Position numbers and translations under genes: made by a program
Virus record (IMG/VR): IMGVR_UViG_3300025070_000051
Coordinates: 1 to 50,987 of that record
Length of the DNA: 50,987 nucleotides
Source: a virus
Direction: 5' to 3' (one strand)
The notes under the pieces: model-generated
Databases searched by the model: none
What the model was told of the DNA's origin: nothing
Seen by the model: only the letters and a program-made list of their open reading frames with translations
Part shown: positions 1-6,226 of the stretch, one piece after another
Numbering within the stretch: position 1 is the first letter of the stretch
Layout: each line of letters starts with the position of its first letter

Positions 1-507
1 AATGACAATTACTTTCATATCGATATGGAGCGCTATTCACTTGAAGCTGTCTTGAAGAAAGGAGCCGAGCTGGTGAAAAGAAAAGGTATCAAATGCCTGG
101 TTATTGATCCGTTTAACAAAGTAAGAGATATTAATGCTGAATCTGACGACGTTAATAGATATACTATGGATTACTTAACAAAGATTGAAGTCTTTGCTAA
201 GAAGTACGATGTGTTAGTATTTGTTGTTGCTCACCCAACTAAGATGTATAAGAATCAAAAGACTGGTGATATAGAAGAACCTACTATGTATTCAATCAAA
301 GGTGGTGGTGAGTGGTATGATGCAAGTTATCACGGTTTATTAGTTCACAGAAATTATGAAGCAAATACAGTTAAAGTTAAAGTACTTAAATGTAAGTTTC
401 AAAACTTAGGAACCAACGGAGCTGAATGTCATTTTACTTGGGAAAGAAACAGCGGGTGTTATATTCCTCACACACCAGCTGAGGATCAGAATATGCCTTG
501 GGAATAG
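1..507 (+). CDS. Replicative DNA helicase (DnaB/Twinkle type), C-terminal part, truncated by window edge
   Basis: The reading frame is open from base 1, so the gene starts outside the window; an internal ATG lies at 25. The visible 168 residues are the end of a RecA-fold hexameric helicase that unwinds DNA at the fork. A Walker B strand (LVIDPFNKV) is followed by a strand ending in AHP (VFVVAHPTK, motif H3) and a glycine-rich loop with a following Arg (KGGGEWYDASYHGLLVHR, motif H4). This order matches T7 gp4/Twinkle-type primase-helicases and DnaB. The P-loop and any primase domain would be upstream and cannot be seen. The stop codon touches the next ATG, so it heads a tightly packed + strand operon. 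Helicase assignment is fairly secure; whether it is a primase fusion is unknown. Confidence 0.82.
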   Translation, partial: NDNYFHIDMERYSLEAVLKKGAELVKRKGIKCLVIDPFNKVRDINAESDDVNRYTMDYLTKIEVFAKKYDVLVFVVAHPTKMYKNQKTGDIEEPTMYSIKGGGEWYDASYHGLLVHRNYEANTVKVKVLKCKFQNLGTNGAECHFTWERNSGCYIPHTPAEDQNMPWE

Positions 508-762
508 ATGCCTAGAAAAAAAGCGTCAATGATGGGTTATTATAACTCAGATGAATACGATGAAGCTGCACGCATGTGGTGTAATAAGAATGGTATAAGG
601 ATTTATCCTAAGCCTACTGTTAGAGGAACGCCTACAAAGTGGTGGCTAATAATCGAAATTAACAAGAACATAAACCAATCCCCAGAAGAATATCCTAGAA
701 ATAAAGTATGGCAAAAGATGTATGAATTTTATAACTATTATTTTAAAAAATATAACAAATGA
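508..762 (+). CDS. Hypothetical protein, 84 aa
   Basis: The start codon directly follows the helicase stop codon and the end overlaps the next start by ATGA, so this gene is translationally coupled on both sides. The protein begins with a basic stretch (MPRKKAS) and is rich in Tyr, Trp and Asn. No catalytic motif is visible and I do not recognise the family. Its place between helicase and nucleotide-metabolism genes suggests a replication accessory role, which is inference only. Confidence 0.7.
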   Translation: MPRKKASMMGYYNSDEYDEAARMWCNKNGIRIYPKPTVRGTPTKWWLIIEINKNINQSPEEYPRNKVWQKMYEFYNYYFKKYNK

Positions 763-971
763 CAAAAAAAGAAATAGAATTTAGAGATCCAATAATTGAG
801 AAGGTCGTTGATCAATTAGTTAGTAGATCAGATGTTGGCTTTAATAAGTATAAGGTCACGTTAGATGGCGATAATTCAAGTTTATTAACTTGGTTACAAC
901 ATTTGCAAGAAGAGCTGTTAGACGCAGCTAATTACGTTGAGAAAATTAAATCAGTATTAAACAATGATTAA
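759..971 (+). CDS. Small helical protein, possibly all-alpha NTP pyrophosphatase-like, 70 aa
   Basis: The gene overlaps the upstream one by 4 bases and the downstream one by 8. The C-terminal half is a predicted amphipathic helix pair, LTWLQHLQEELLDAANYVEK, in which the E-E-x-x-D spacing resembles the metal-binding helix of MazG/dUTPase-like (all-alpha) nucleotide pyrophosphohydrolases. It is far shorter than a complete family member (usually about 100 residues or more), so it may be a minimal or partner-dependent version. The position just before a dUMP/dCMP-modifying enzyme fits a role in nucleotide pools. Family assignment is tentative; the gene itself is well supported by coupling. Confidence 0.68.
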   Translation: MTKKEIEFRDPIIEKVVDQLVSRSDVGFNKYKVTLDGDNSSLLTWLQHLQEELLDAANYVEKIKSVLNND

Positions 972-1791
972 TATACAAGATGAGTACAGAGGAATTGTTT
1001 CAGCTATACTACATGGAGGTAGAGCTAAAAAAGATCGTACAGGAACTGGAACTAGATCAGTCTTCGGAAGGATTATTGAACACGACATGTCTCTTGGATT
1101 CCCTATCCTTAATGCAAAGCGTATTAGTTTTAACGCAGCAAAAACCGAATTATTATGGATTCTTAACGGTAGGACAGACTTAAAGTATCTTGAAGACAAT
1201 GGTGTTAAATACTGGAGACCAGACTATGAAAGATCTAGTCGTACAGATGAGACGTTAGGTCCTGTATATGGCAAGCAATGGCGTGACTTTGATGGAGTAG
1301 ATCAGTTATATCAATTAGTACATGAATTAAACTATACTCCTTATTCGAGAAGATTAATGGTTAATGCATGGAATCCAGCTGATATACCTCAAATGGCTTT
1401 GCCCCCTTGTCATTACGGCTTTCAAGTATATGTTAATGATGGCAAACTAGATTTAATGTGGCAGCAACGATCTGCTGATGTGTTCTTAGGATTACCCTAT
1501 GACATTGCAATGTATGGATTATTACTAGAGCTATTAGCTAAAGGAGCTGGATTCAAGCCAGGTAGATTAATAGGTAGCTTAGGAGATTGTCATTTATACA
1601 ATAATCACATCGATCAGGCTAACGAGTTTGTATCAAGGTATCATAATCCGCAGTGTGCTGAATTAGAATTAGATTATGGACTGTTTAATGATACCCTTGG
1701 TATCTTACACATACCTGAATTAAATGAAATAAGATTAAATAACTATAACCCTTTGCCTAGTATAAAAGCGCCATTGAGCGTAGGCAAATAA
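964..1791 (+). CDS. Thymidylate-synthase-family enzyme, predicted dCMP methylase/hydroxymethylase
   Basis: This 275-residue protein has the complete ThyA fold: DRTGTGT phosphate loop (residues 24-30), active-site Cys149 in LPPCHYGF, QQRSADVF (167-174) and GDCHLYNNH (207-215). The length is normal for ThyA. These enzymes transfer a one-carbon unit from methylene-tetrahydrofolate to C5 of a pyrimidine nucleotide. The residue equivalent to E. coli Asn177, which hydrogen-bonds the uracil ring, is Asp180 here (LPYDIA, codon GAC at 1501). In T4 dCMP hydroxymethylase the equivalent residue is Asp179, and Asn-to-Asp mutants of thymidylate synthase gain dCMP activity. I therefore predict dCMP as substrate. 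Whether the product is methyl- or hydroxymethyl-dCMP cannot be read from the sequence. Ordinary thymidylate synthase remains the alternative. Confidence 0.9.
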   Translation: MINIQDEYRGIVSAILHGGRAKKDRTGTGTRSVFGRIIEHDMSLGFPILNAKRISFNAAKTELLWILNGRTDLKYLEDNGVKYWRPDYERSSRTDETLGPVYGKQWRDFDGVDQLYQLVHELNYTPYSRRLMVNAWNPADIPQMALPPCHYGFQVYVNDGKLDLMWQQRSADVFLGLPYDIAMYGLLLELLAKGAGFKPGRLIGSLGDCHLYNNHIDQANEFVSRYHNPQCAELELDYGLFNDTLGILHIPELNEIRLNNYNPLPSIKAPLSVGK

Positions 1792-1802
1792 ACAACAACC
1801 CT

Positions 1803-2654
1803 ATGAGTAAAACAAAACCAATGTATTACGTTTATCATGTACCCGGAGTCAAAGTGGGTATGACAAAAGATTTAGGAGACAGAGTCTTTGAACAACAAGG
1901 ATATGATCCTCATGAAGTCGAGTTGCTATACGTATCTCGTGACATGGAATCCGCTTCTAAAAAAGAAATAGAATACCAAAAATTTTACGGTTACACTGTA
2001 GATAGGCAAAGCTATAAAGACTTAATGAAAAAACAAAAACCAAAACCTATGAGTGAATTTAAAATTAATGTTACCGATATGACTACAACGTTTCCTTGTT
2101 ACACAAGAGAATTAGAGGCATATCTTATGAACAACAGAGGCAGGCATATTACTTTAAACAACGGAACAGTATTTGTTGTTTGCGACAATTTAATTAGCTG
2201 GTGTAAGAAAAACGCTAGGACATCGATGTACAATAATGACAGGTGTTATGTATATAATAAAGCATTAACTAAAGCAATGAAGTTTGACCCAATAAGAGAT
2301 GCAATTGACATGGAAGTTGTATATGATCTTGTTAAGCCTAAAACTAACTGTGAGCAATGTATATTTCCTGCAATACGTGAATGGGCTAATGAGCGCGGTT
2401 TATATGAAGAGGGTGATATTAAGACACAATTTATAAAAATGCAAGAAGAAGCTGGCGAACTTGCAAGAGCAATCATTAAAGCAGATGAGCCTGAGATTGT
2501 CGATGCAATAGGTGATATTGTTATTGTACTAACAAACCTAGCTCATTTAGCAGGACACAATATAGAAGATTGTATTTCTACCGCTTACGATGTTATAAGC
2601 AAACGTAAAGGGTCTATGATTAACGGATCATTTGTAAAGAATGAAACGCTTTAA
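1803..2654 (+). CDS. GIY-YIG-like / MazG-like fusion protein, 283 aa
   Basis: Residues 8-45 resemble the start of a GIY-YIG nuclease domain: YVYHVPG, then KVGMTKDLGDRV with the conserved Arg at 27. Residues about 210-270 form a MazG-type all-alpha nucleotide pyrophosphohydrolase with metal-binding EExxE (215-219) and ExxD (231-234), followed by Asp238. MazG enzymes hydrolyse (d)NTPs to monophosphates and pyrophosphate. The middle (about 70-185) is unassigned. An active nuclease would need a catalytic Glu late in the first domain, which I cannot place with certainty, so that part may be a binding domain. The start at 1803 lies 11 bases after the previous stop; the end overlaps the nuclease gene by 14. 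The MazG call is strong, the GIY-YIG call moderate. Confidence 0.82.
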   Translation: MSKTKPMYYVYHVPGVKVGMTKDLGDRVFEQQGYDPHEVELLYVSRDMESASKKEIEYQKFYGYTVDRQSYKDLMKKQKPKPMSEFKINVTDMTTTFPCYTRELEAYLMNNRGRHITLNNGTVFVVCDNLISWCKKNARTSMYNNDRCYVYNKALTKAMKFDPIRDAIDMEVVYDLVKPKTNCEQCIFPAIREWANERGLYEEGDIKTQFIKMQEEAGELARAIIKADEPEIVDAIGDIVIVLTNLAHLAGHNIEDCISTAYDVISKRKGSMINGSFVKNETL

Positions 2655-3093
2655 AAGATCAAAGAAAAAAGGTCCTGTCCGCGCTAAAAAAGCTACTGCG
2701 GATGGGATCAGCTTTCGATCAGGTTTAGAAAAACATACATACTTAGCCTTGAAAGAGGCTGGGTTATTTGAAAAGTATGAAGATGAAGTATTCCAAACGC
2801 TAGAAGGTTTTCGTTTTCCAAATATATCATTTGAGAAACAATCAAACGGTAAAGGCGATATGAAAGACAGAGGACAGAAAAAAATACTAGGTATTAAATA
2901 TACTCCTGACTTTACAGGTAAAGATTATATAATAGAATGTAAAGGAAGAGCCAATGAACAATTTCCGCTTCGCTGGAAGTTATTTAAACTTTGGTGTACA
3001 CTTAATAATGAAAAACGAACTTTATACAAACCTCAAAACCAAAAAGATGTAGCATTAATGATTAAACTTATATTAGATGGTAGGAAACAATAA
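2641..3093 (+). CDS. PD-(D/E)XK endonuclease, phage endonuclease I / DUF1064-like, 150 aa
   Basis: The protein begins with a very basic tail (MKRFKRSKKKG) and then has the layout of small phage resolvase-like nucleases: SGLEKHTYLAL with Glu30, YTPDF with Asp90, and IIECKG with Glu99 and Lys101, together the PD-(D/E)XK active site. Such enzymes cut branched or host DNA using divalent metal. The size is typical. It overlaps both neighbours (14 and 17 bases). Likely roles are resolution of recombination intermediates before packaging or degradation of host DNA; the sequence does not decide between them. Confidence 0.8.
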   Translation: MKRFKRSKKKGPVRAKKATADGISFRSGLEKHTYLALKEAGLFEKYEDEVFQTLEGFRFPNISFEKQSNGKGDMKDRGQKKILGIKYTPDFTGKDYIIECKGRANEQFPLRWKLFKLWCTLNNEKRTLYKPQNQKDVALMIKLILDGRKQ

Positions 3094-3226
3094 ACGATTA
3101 GCTCGTAAAGCTTATGCCGAAAGACAAATAGCTAAATGGGTTAAATGGTCCTGGAATAATAAGGGTAAAATCTCATGGAAAGAATTAGTTAAAAAACAAG
3201 ATGAATTTAAAATTAGAGTATTATAA
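3077..3226 (+). CDS. Small basic hypothetical protein, 49 aa
   Basis: ATG at 3077 lies inside the end of the nuclease gene (17-base overlap) and the TAA stop directly precedes the reductase ATG at 3227. The exact abutment on both sides is the main evidence that this short frame is real. The translation starts MVGNNKRLARKAYAERQIAK and has a Trp-rich centre (WVKWSWNN). It is strongly basic and probably helical. Function is unknown; it may bind nucleic acid. Confidence 0.62.
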   Translation: MVGNNKRLARKAYAERQIAKWVKWSWNNKGKISWKELVKKQDEFKIRVL

Positions 3227-5089
3227 ATGAACAAATCTAACAGAATATTAAGTGACATAACGGTATTTATGAAATATGCTAAATATATACCAGAGACAAA
3301 GCGTAGAGAAACATGGGATCAACTTGTGTTTAGAAATGAATCAATGCATATAAAAAAGTTTCCAAATTTAGAAAAAGAAATAAGAGCAGCTTATGAAGAT
3401 GTGTATAGCAAAAATATATTACCAAGCATGCGTAGCCTACAATTTGGTGGCAAGCCTATCGAGATATCTCCTAATAGGATATATAATTGCGCTTATTTGC
3501 CAGTAGAATCTGTAGCGGCATTTAGCGAAACAATGTTTTTATTATTAGGTGGAACAGGCGTGGGTTATTCAGTGCAAAAGCATCATGTAGCTAAGTTGCC
3601 ATCCGTAACCGTGCCGTTTGAAAAACGCACAAGAAGATTCTTAGTTATGGATTCTATTGAGGGCTGGGCCGATGCTATTAAAGTATTAATGAAATCATAT
3701 TTAGGTAACAAACGGAGTTCTAGAATTGACTTTGATTATTCTGACATTCGCGCTAAAGGAGCAAGGCTTGTAACATCAGGTGGTAAAGCACCTGGACCAC
3801 AACCTCTTAAAGAAGCTATAGTTAAAATAACAGGTATATTGGATTCATTAAAAGACGGGGATTACTTAAGTACAGTGCAAGCACATGATATTATATGTCA
3901 CATTGCCGATTCAGTTTTAGCTGGGGGAATAAGAAGAGCAGCTTTAATATCTTTATTCTCATCTGATGATGTTGAAATGATTGGTTGTAAGTCAGGAGAT
4001 TGGTGGGAGAAAAATCCACAGCGTGGTAGAGCTAATAATTCAGCTGTGCTTATGCGACAGAAGCTTACTAAGTCCTACTTTATGGATTTGTGGAAACGTA
4101 TTGAGTTATCCGGATCTGGTGAGCCAGGTTTTTATTTAACTAATGATAAAGATTGGGGTACTAATCCTTGTTGTGAAATTGCACTTAGACCTTATCAATT
4201 TTGTAATTTATGTGAAGTAAATGGATCGGACTTAGATACTCAAGAAGAGTTTGACAGACGTGTAACTAATGCAGCTCTCATAGGGACATTACAAGCCTCG
4301 TACACGAGCTTTCATTATCTTAGAGATATATGGAGAACTACAACAGAAAAAGATGCTTTAATTGGAGTTTCAATAACAGGAATTGGATCAGGGAAGGTCT
4401 TAAAATTAGACATGGATAAAGCGGCTTTGCTTGTTAAAGCAGAGAATAAACGTGTTGCAAAATTAATAGGTATTAATCCATCAGCTAGATCGACAACGGT
4501 TAAACCAGCAGGGACTACATCATTGACGCTAGGAACGTCATCTGGTATTCACGCTTGGCATAATGATTATTATGTAAGAAGAATACGTGTAGGTAAGAAC
4601 GAGTCAATGTATAAGTTCCTTGCTGAAAACCATCCTGAGTTAGTTGAAGATGAATACTTTAGACCTCACGACACAGCTGTAATATCTATACCGCAAAAAG
4701 CACCAAAAGGATCTATGCTTAGAACAGAGCACCCTGTAGAATTATTAGAGCGGGTAAAGTTTGTATCTGAGATGTGGGTTAAACCAGGACACAGAGATGG
4801 CAGGAACACACACAATATATCTGCTACTGTATCTATTAAAGAAGATGAGTGGGATATGATTGGTGAATGGATGTGGGATAATAAGAAGTTTTATAACGGT
4901 CTATCTGTATTGCCTTACAATGGAGGTACTTATGTACAAGCGCCTTTTGAAGATATAGATGAGACTAAGTATAATGAAATGATGGAAACCCTGCGGCTAG
5001 TTGACATCGCAAAGATTGAAGAAGATGATGACGAAACTGATTTGTCAGGAGAACTTGCTTGCGCTGGAGGAGCTTGTGAAATTACTTAA
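3227..5089 (+). CDS. nrdJ: Ribonucleotide reductase, monomeric class II (adenosylcobalamin-dependent)
   Basis: This 620-residue enzyme reduces ribonucleotides to deoxyribonucleotides, supplying dNTPs for phage replication. It follows the Lactobacillus leichmannii RTPR pattern: Cys88 (YNCAYLPV) corresponds to Cys119, the NPCCE block (313-317) supplies the radical Cys315 and Glu317, and Cys326 lies 11 residues after Cys315, the same spacing as Cys408 to Cys419. The tail has Cys612 and Cys617 (CX4C), matching the re-reduction pair of RTPR. It is about 120 residues shorter than RTPR, so part of the regulatory region may be reduced. No small subunit gene is nearby, as expected for a cobalamin-radical enzyme, so the host must supply B12. 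Last gene before the terminator. Confidence 0.92.
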   Translation: MNKSNRILSDITVFMKYAKYIPETKRRETWDQLVFRNESMHIKKFPNLEKEIRAAYEDVYSKNILPSMRSLQFGGKPIEISPNRIYNCAYLPVESVAAFSETMFLLLGGTGVGYSVQKHHVAKLPSVTVPFEKRTRRFLVMDSIEGWADAIKVLMKSYLGNKRSSRIDFDYSDIRAKGARLVTSGGKAPGPQPLKEAIVKITGILDSLKDGDYLSTVQAHDIICHIADSVLAGGIRRAALISLFSSDDVEMIGCKSGDWWEKNPQRGRANNSAVLMRQKLTKSYFMDLWKRIELSGSGEPGFYLTNDKDWGTNPCCEIALRPYQFCNLCEVNGSDLDTQEEFDRRVTNAALIGTLQASYTSFHYLRDIWRTTTEKDALIGVSITGIGSGKVLKLDMDKAALLVKAENKRVAKLIGINPSARSTTVKPAGTTSLTLGTSSGIHAWHNDYYVRRIRVGKNESMYKFLAENHPELVEDEYFRPHDTAVISIPQKAPKGSMLRTEHPVELLERVKFVSEMWVKPGHRDGRNTHNISATVSIKEDEWDMIGEWMWDNKKFYNGLSVLPYNGGTYVQAPFEDIDETKYNEMMETLRLVDIAKIEEDDDETDLSGELACAGGACEIT

Positions 5090-5096
5090 ATTAAAA

Positions 5097-5124
5097 AAAG
5101 CCGTTACTTAATTGTAGCGGCTTT
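5097..5124. terminator. Bidirectional hairpin terminator between convergent gene blocks
   Basis: An 11-bp stem (AAAGCCGTTAC, 5097-5107, with GTAGCGGCTTT, 5114-5124; one G-T pair) encloses a 6-base loop. On the minus strand the stem is followed by a run of T (bases 5093-5099 are all A on the plus strand), a strong intrinsic terminator for the late operon. On the plus strand it is followed by a weaker AATTTTAAT. It sits just after nrdJ, where the + and - transcription units meet. Confidence 0.85.
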
Positions 5125-5128
5125 AATT

Positions 5129-5230
5129 TTAATCATACTTTTTAAACATTAATAAGTAAAGAAACGAATTCCATTTTTTCATTAATACTATAAGTAATTT
5201 TCTAAATTTAGAATCTTTTTTGTTTTTCAT
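5129..5230 (-). CDS. Possible 33-aa peptide, end of late operon
   Basis: An ATG at 5230 opens a 33-codon frame ending at 5129, right beside the terminator. The peptide starts MKNKKDSKFRKLLIVLMKKW and is basic with a hydrophobic middle and end. The 10-base gap from the stop of the upstream endopeptidase fits operon spacing. No homology is recognised and the AT-rich DNA makes chance frames likely, so this is a possible gene only. If it is real, the basic-hydrophobic composition could fit a lysis accessory peptide. Confidence 0.35.
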   Translation of the reverse strand: MKNKKDSKFRKLLIVLMKKWNSFLYLLMFKKYD

Positions 5231-5240
5231 AATTTTTGCT

Positions 5241-5567
5241 TTAATATAACCAAGTTACTCGCGGATCTTTATCTTTATCTCCGTCGACGTGAATAAATGT
5301 TTTTGCAATTCCTATTCTATTAAATCCTGCAGCTATTAAAGATTGTAATACAATAAATCTTTGTCTGCTGTTTTCTATTTTTATGTCTACAGCTAAACCC
5401 TTTAAATGTGAAGAATTAGGTTTCCCTCCAACATCTTTGTTGTGTTCGGGGCTTCGCCATGCTGAATTTATTATGAACGGCATATCAGCTATAACTCTAG
5501 CGTTGTCTAGTTTAGCTAGGAAGTCTTCGTCCATGTTTTTTTCACACTCTTTAAAATATATACTCAT
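5241..5567 (-). CDS. Peptidase M15-type cell wall endopeptidase (endolysin candidate), 108 aa
   Basis: The protein has the zinc site of the VanY/M15A peptidase family: SAWRSPEHN (Arg38), SSHLKGLAVDI (His54 and Asp61) and FIHVDGD (His93). These phage enzymes cleave peptide cross-links of peptidoglycan and act as endolysins or as DD/LD-endopeptidases. The length (108 residues) is that of a bare catalytic domain with no wall-binding module and no signal peptide, so release would need a holin. The immediately upstream gene encodes a one-TM peptide, giving a lysis cassette at the end of the late operon. I regard this as the main endolysin. Confidence 0.85.
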   Translation of the reverse strand: MSIYFKECEKNMDEDFLAKLDNARVIADMPFIINSAWRSPEHNKDVGGKPNSSHLKGLAVDIKIENSRQRFIVLQSLIAAGFNRIGIAKTFIHVDGDKDKDPRVTWLY

Positions 5568-5568
5568 A

Positions 5569-5715
5569 TTATTTTATTTTATTCCACTTAGAGATAGTAT
5601 AGCCAATAGTTACTAGTAAAAGTATTATTTTTAACCAGTCTTCTATGTGAGTAAAGGTGGTTATACTTAATGTGCTGCCGTTAATTAAGTATAGTTTTAT
5701 TTCTTGTAGGCTCAT
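5569..5715 (-). CDS. Single-TM holin-like peptide, 48 aa
   Basis: A longer frame runs upstream to 5874 but overlaps a well-formed gene, so I chose the ATG at 5715, which lies 4 bases after the preceding stop codon. The peptide begins MSLQEIKLYLINGS and has one hydrophobic segment (WLKIILLLVTIGYTI) followed by a short basic end (SKWNKIK). It lies one base upstream of the endopeptidase start. This layout suggests a small holin or pinholin; a second, clearer holin candidate lies at 37838-38239. Confidence 0.62.
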   Translation of the reverse strand: MSLQEIKLYLINGSTLSITTFTHIEDWLKIILLLVTIGYTISKWNKIK

Positions 5716-5719
5716 AGTT

Positions 5720-5977
5720 TTATTTTTTATATTTACTAACTCTTCCTTTTGTATTTTTTTCTCTTTGACCTCTTGCTTTTTCAGCAGGAGTAAGCTCGTC
5801 CCACGTAGCAGGAGTATCTTTCGAAACCCTTTTGGTTGGTCTAAAGGTATTTCCTCCTTTACTATAGTCCTCATTACCTTCAGGAGTTTTCCAATCTTCT
5901 TTGAACCAGCGCTTTAAAGCTAATCCTTCTTTAGTTTTTCTTACCTTAAACGGCGAAGATCTCATTTTAAATCCCAT
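5720..5977 (-). CDS. Small basic phage protein, 85 aa
   Basis: This Lys/Arg-rich protein (MGFKMRSSPFKVRKTKEGLA at the start) contains ATWDELTPAEKARGQREKNT and no hydrophobic segment. Its start shares one base with the stop of the gene before it (TAATG), so it is coupled. Similar short basic proteins occur near polyvalent and structural genes of marine phages, but no function is known to me. DNA or RNA binding in the virion is a guess from charge. Confidence 0.68.
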   Translation of the reverse strand: MGFKMRSSPFKVRKTKEGLALKRWFKEDWKTPEGNEDYSKGGNTFRPTKRVSKDTPATWDELTPAEKARGQREKNTKGRVSKYKK

Positions 5978-6219
5978 TACTTTATGTTGCCTTTACGTTT
6001 CCTACATTTAGCTATGTACCCAGAAGCATAAGCGGACGGAAATTTATCGTATTTAGCTTTGGCTTTGCGGTAGCAAGCATCCTTCAGTTTAGCTGGAGAG
6101 CTACAACCGCAGGTATCTATAGGTCCGCCACTACCATCTGCATTCATAGTTACTTCTTGATTAGCAGGATATAAAGTTCTGCTTCTACTTTCTTTAACTC
6201 TAGTTGTTATAGGTTTCAT
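5977..6219 (-). CDS. Small Cys-containing basic phage protein, 80 aa
   Basis: The C-terminal half has the arrangement ACYRKAKAKYDKFPSAYASG followed by KCRK, a module I recognise as recurring in small proteins of marine phages with no established role. A DTCGCSSPAKLKD segment adds paired cysteines that could bind metal. It starts 7 bases after the stop of the giant upstream gene and is coupled to the next gene by TAATG. A virion or DNA-condensing protein is plausible but unproven. Confidence 0.68.
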   Translation of the reverse strand: MKPITTRVKESRSRTLYPANQEVTMNADGSGGPIDTCGCSSPAKLKDACYRKAKAKYDKFPSAYASGYIAKCRKRKGNIK

Positions 6220-6226
6220 AGTTTTA

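Noticed and set aside
980-1183. 67-residue ORF inside the ThyA-like gene
   Set aside because: It lies in another frame entirely within a strongly conserved enzyme gene.
5569-5874. 101-residue version of the holin-like gene
   Set aside because: It would overlap the 85-aa gene by 155 bases; the ATG at 5715 gives clean spacing.
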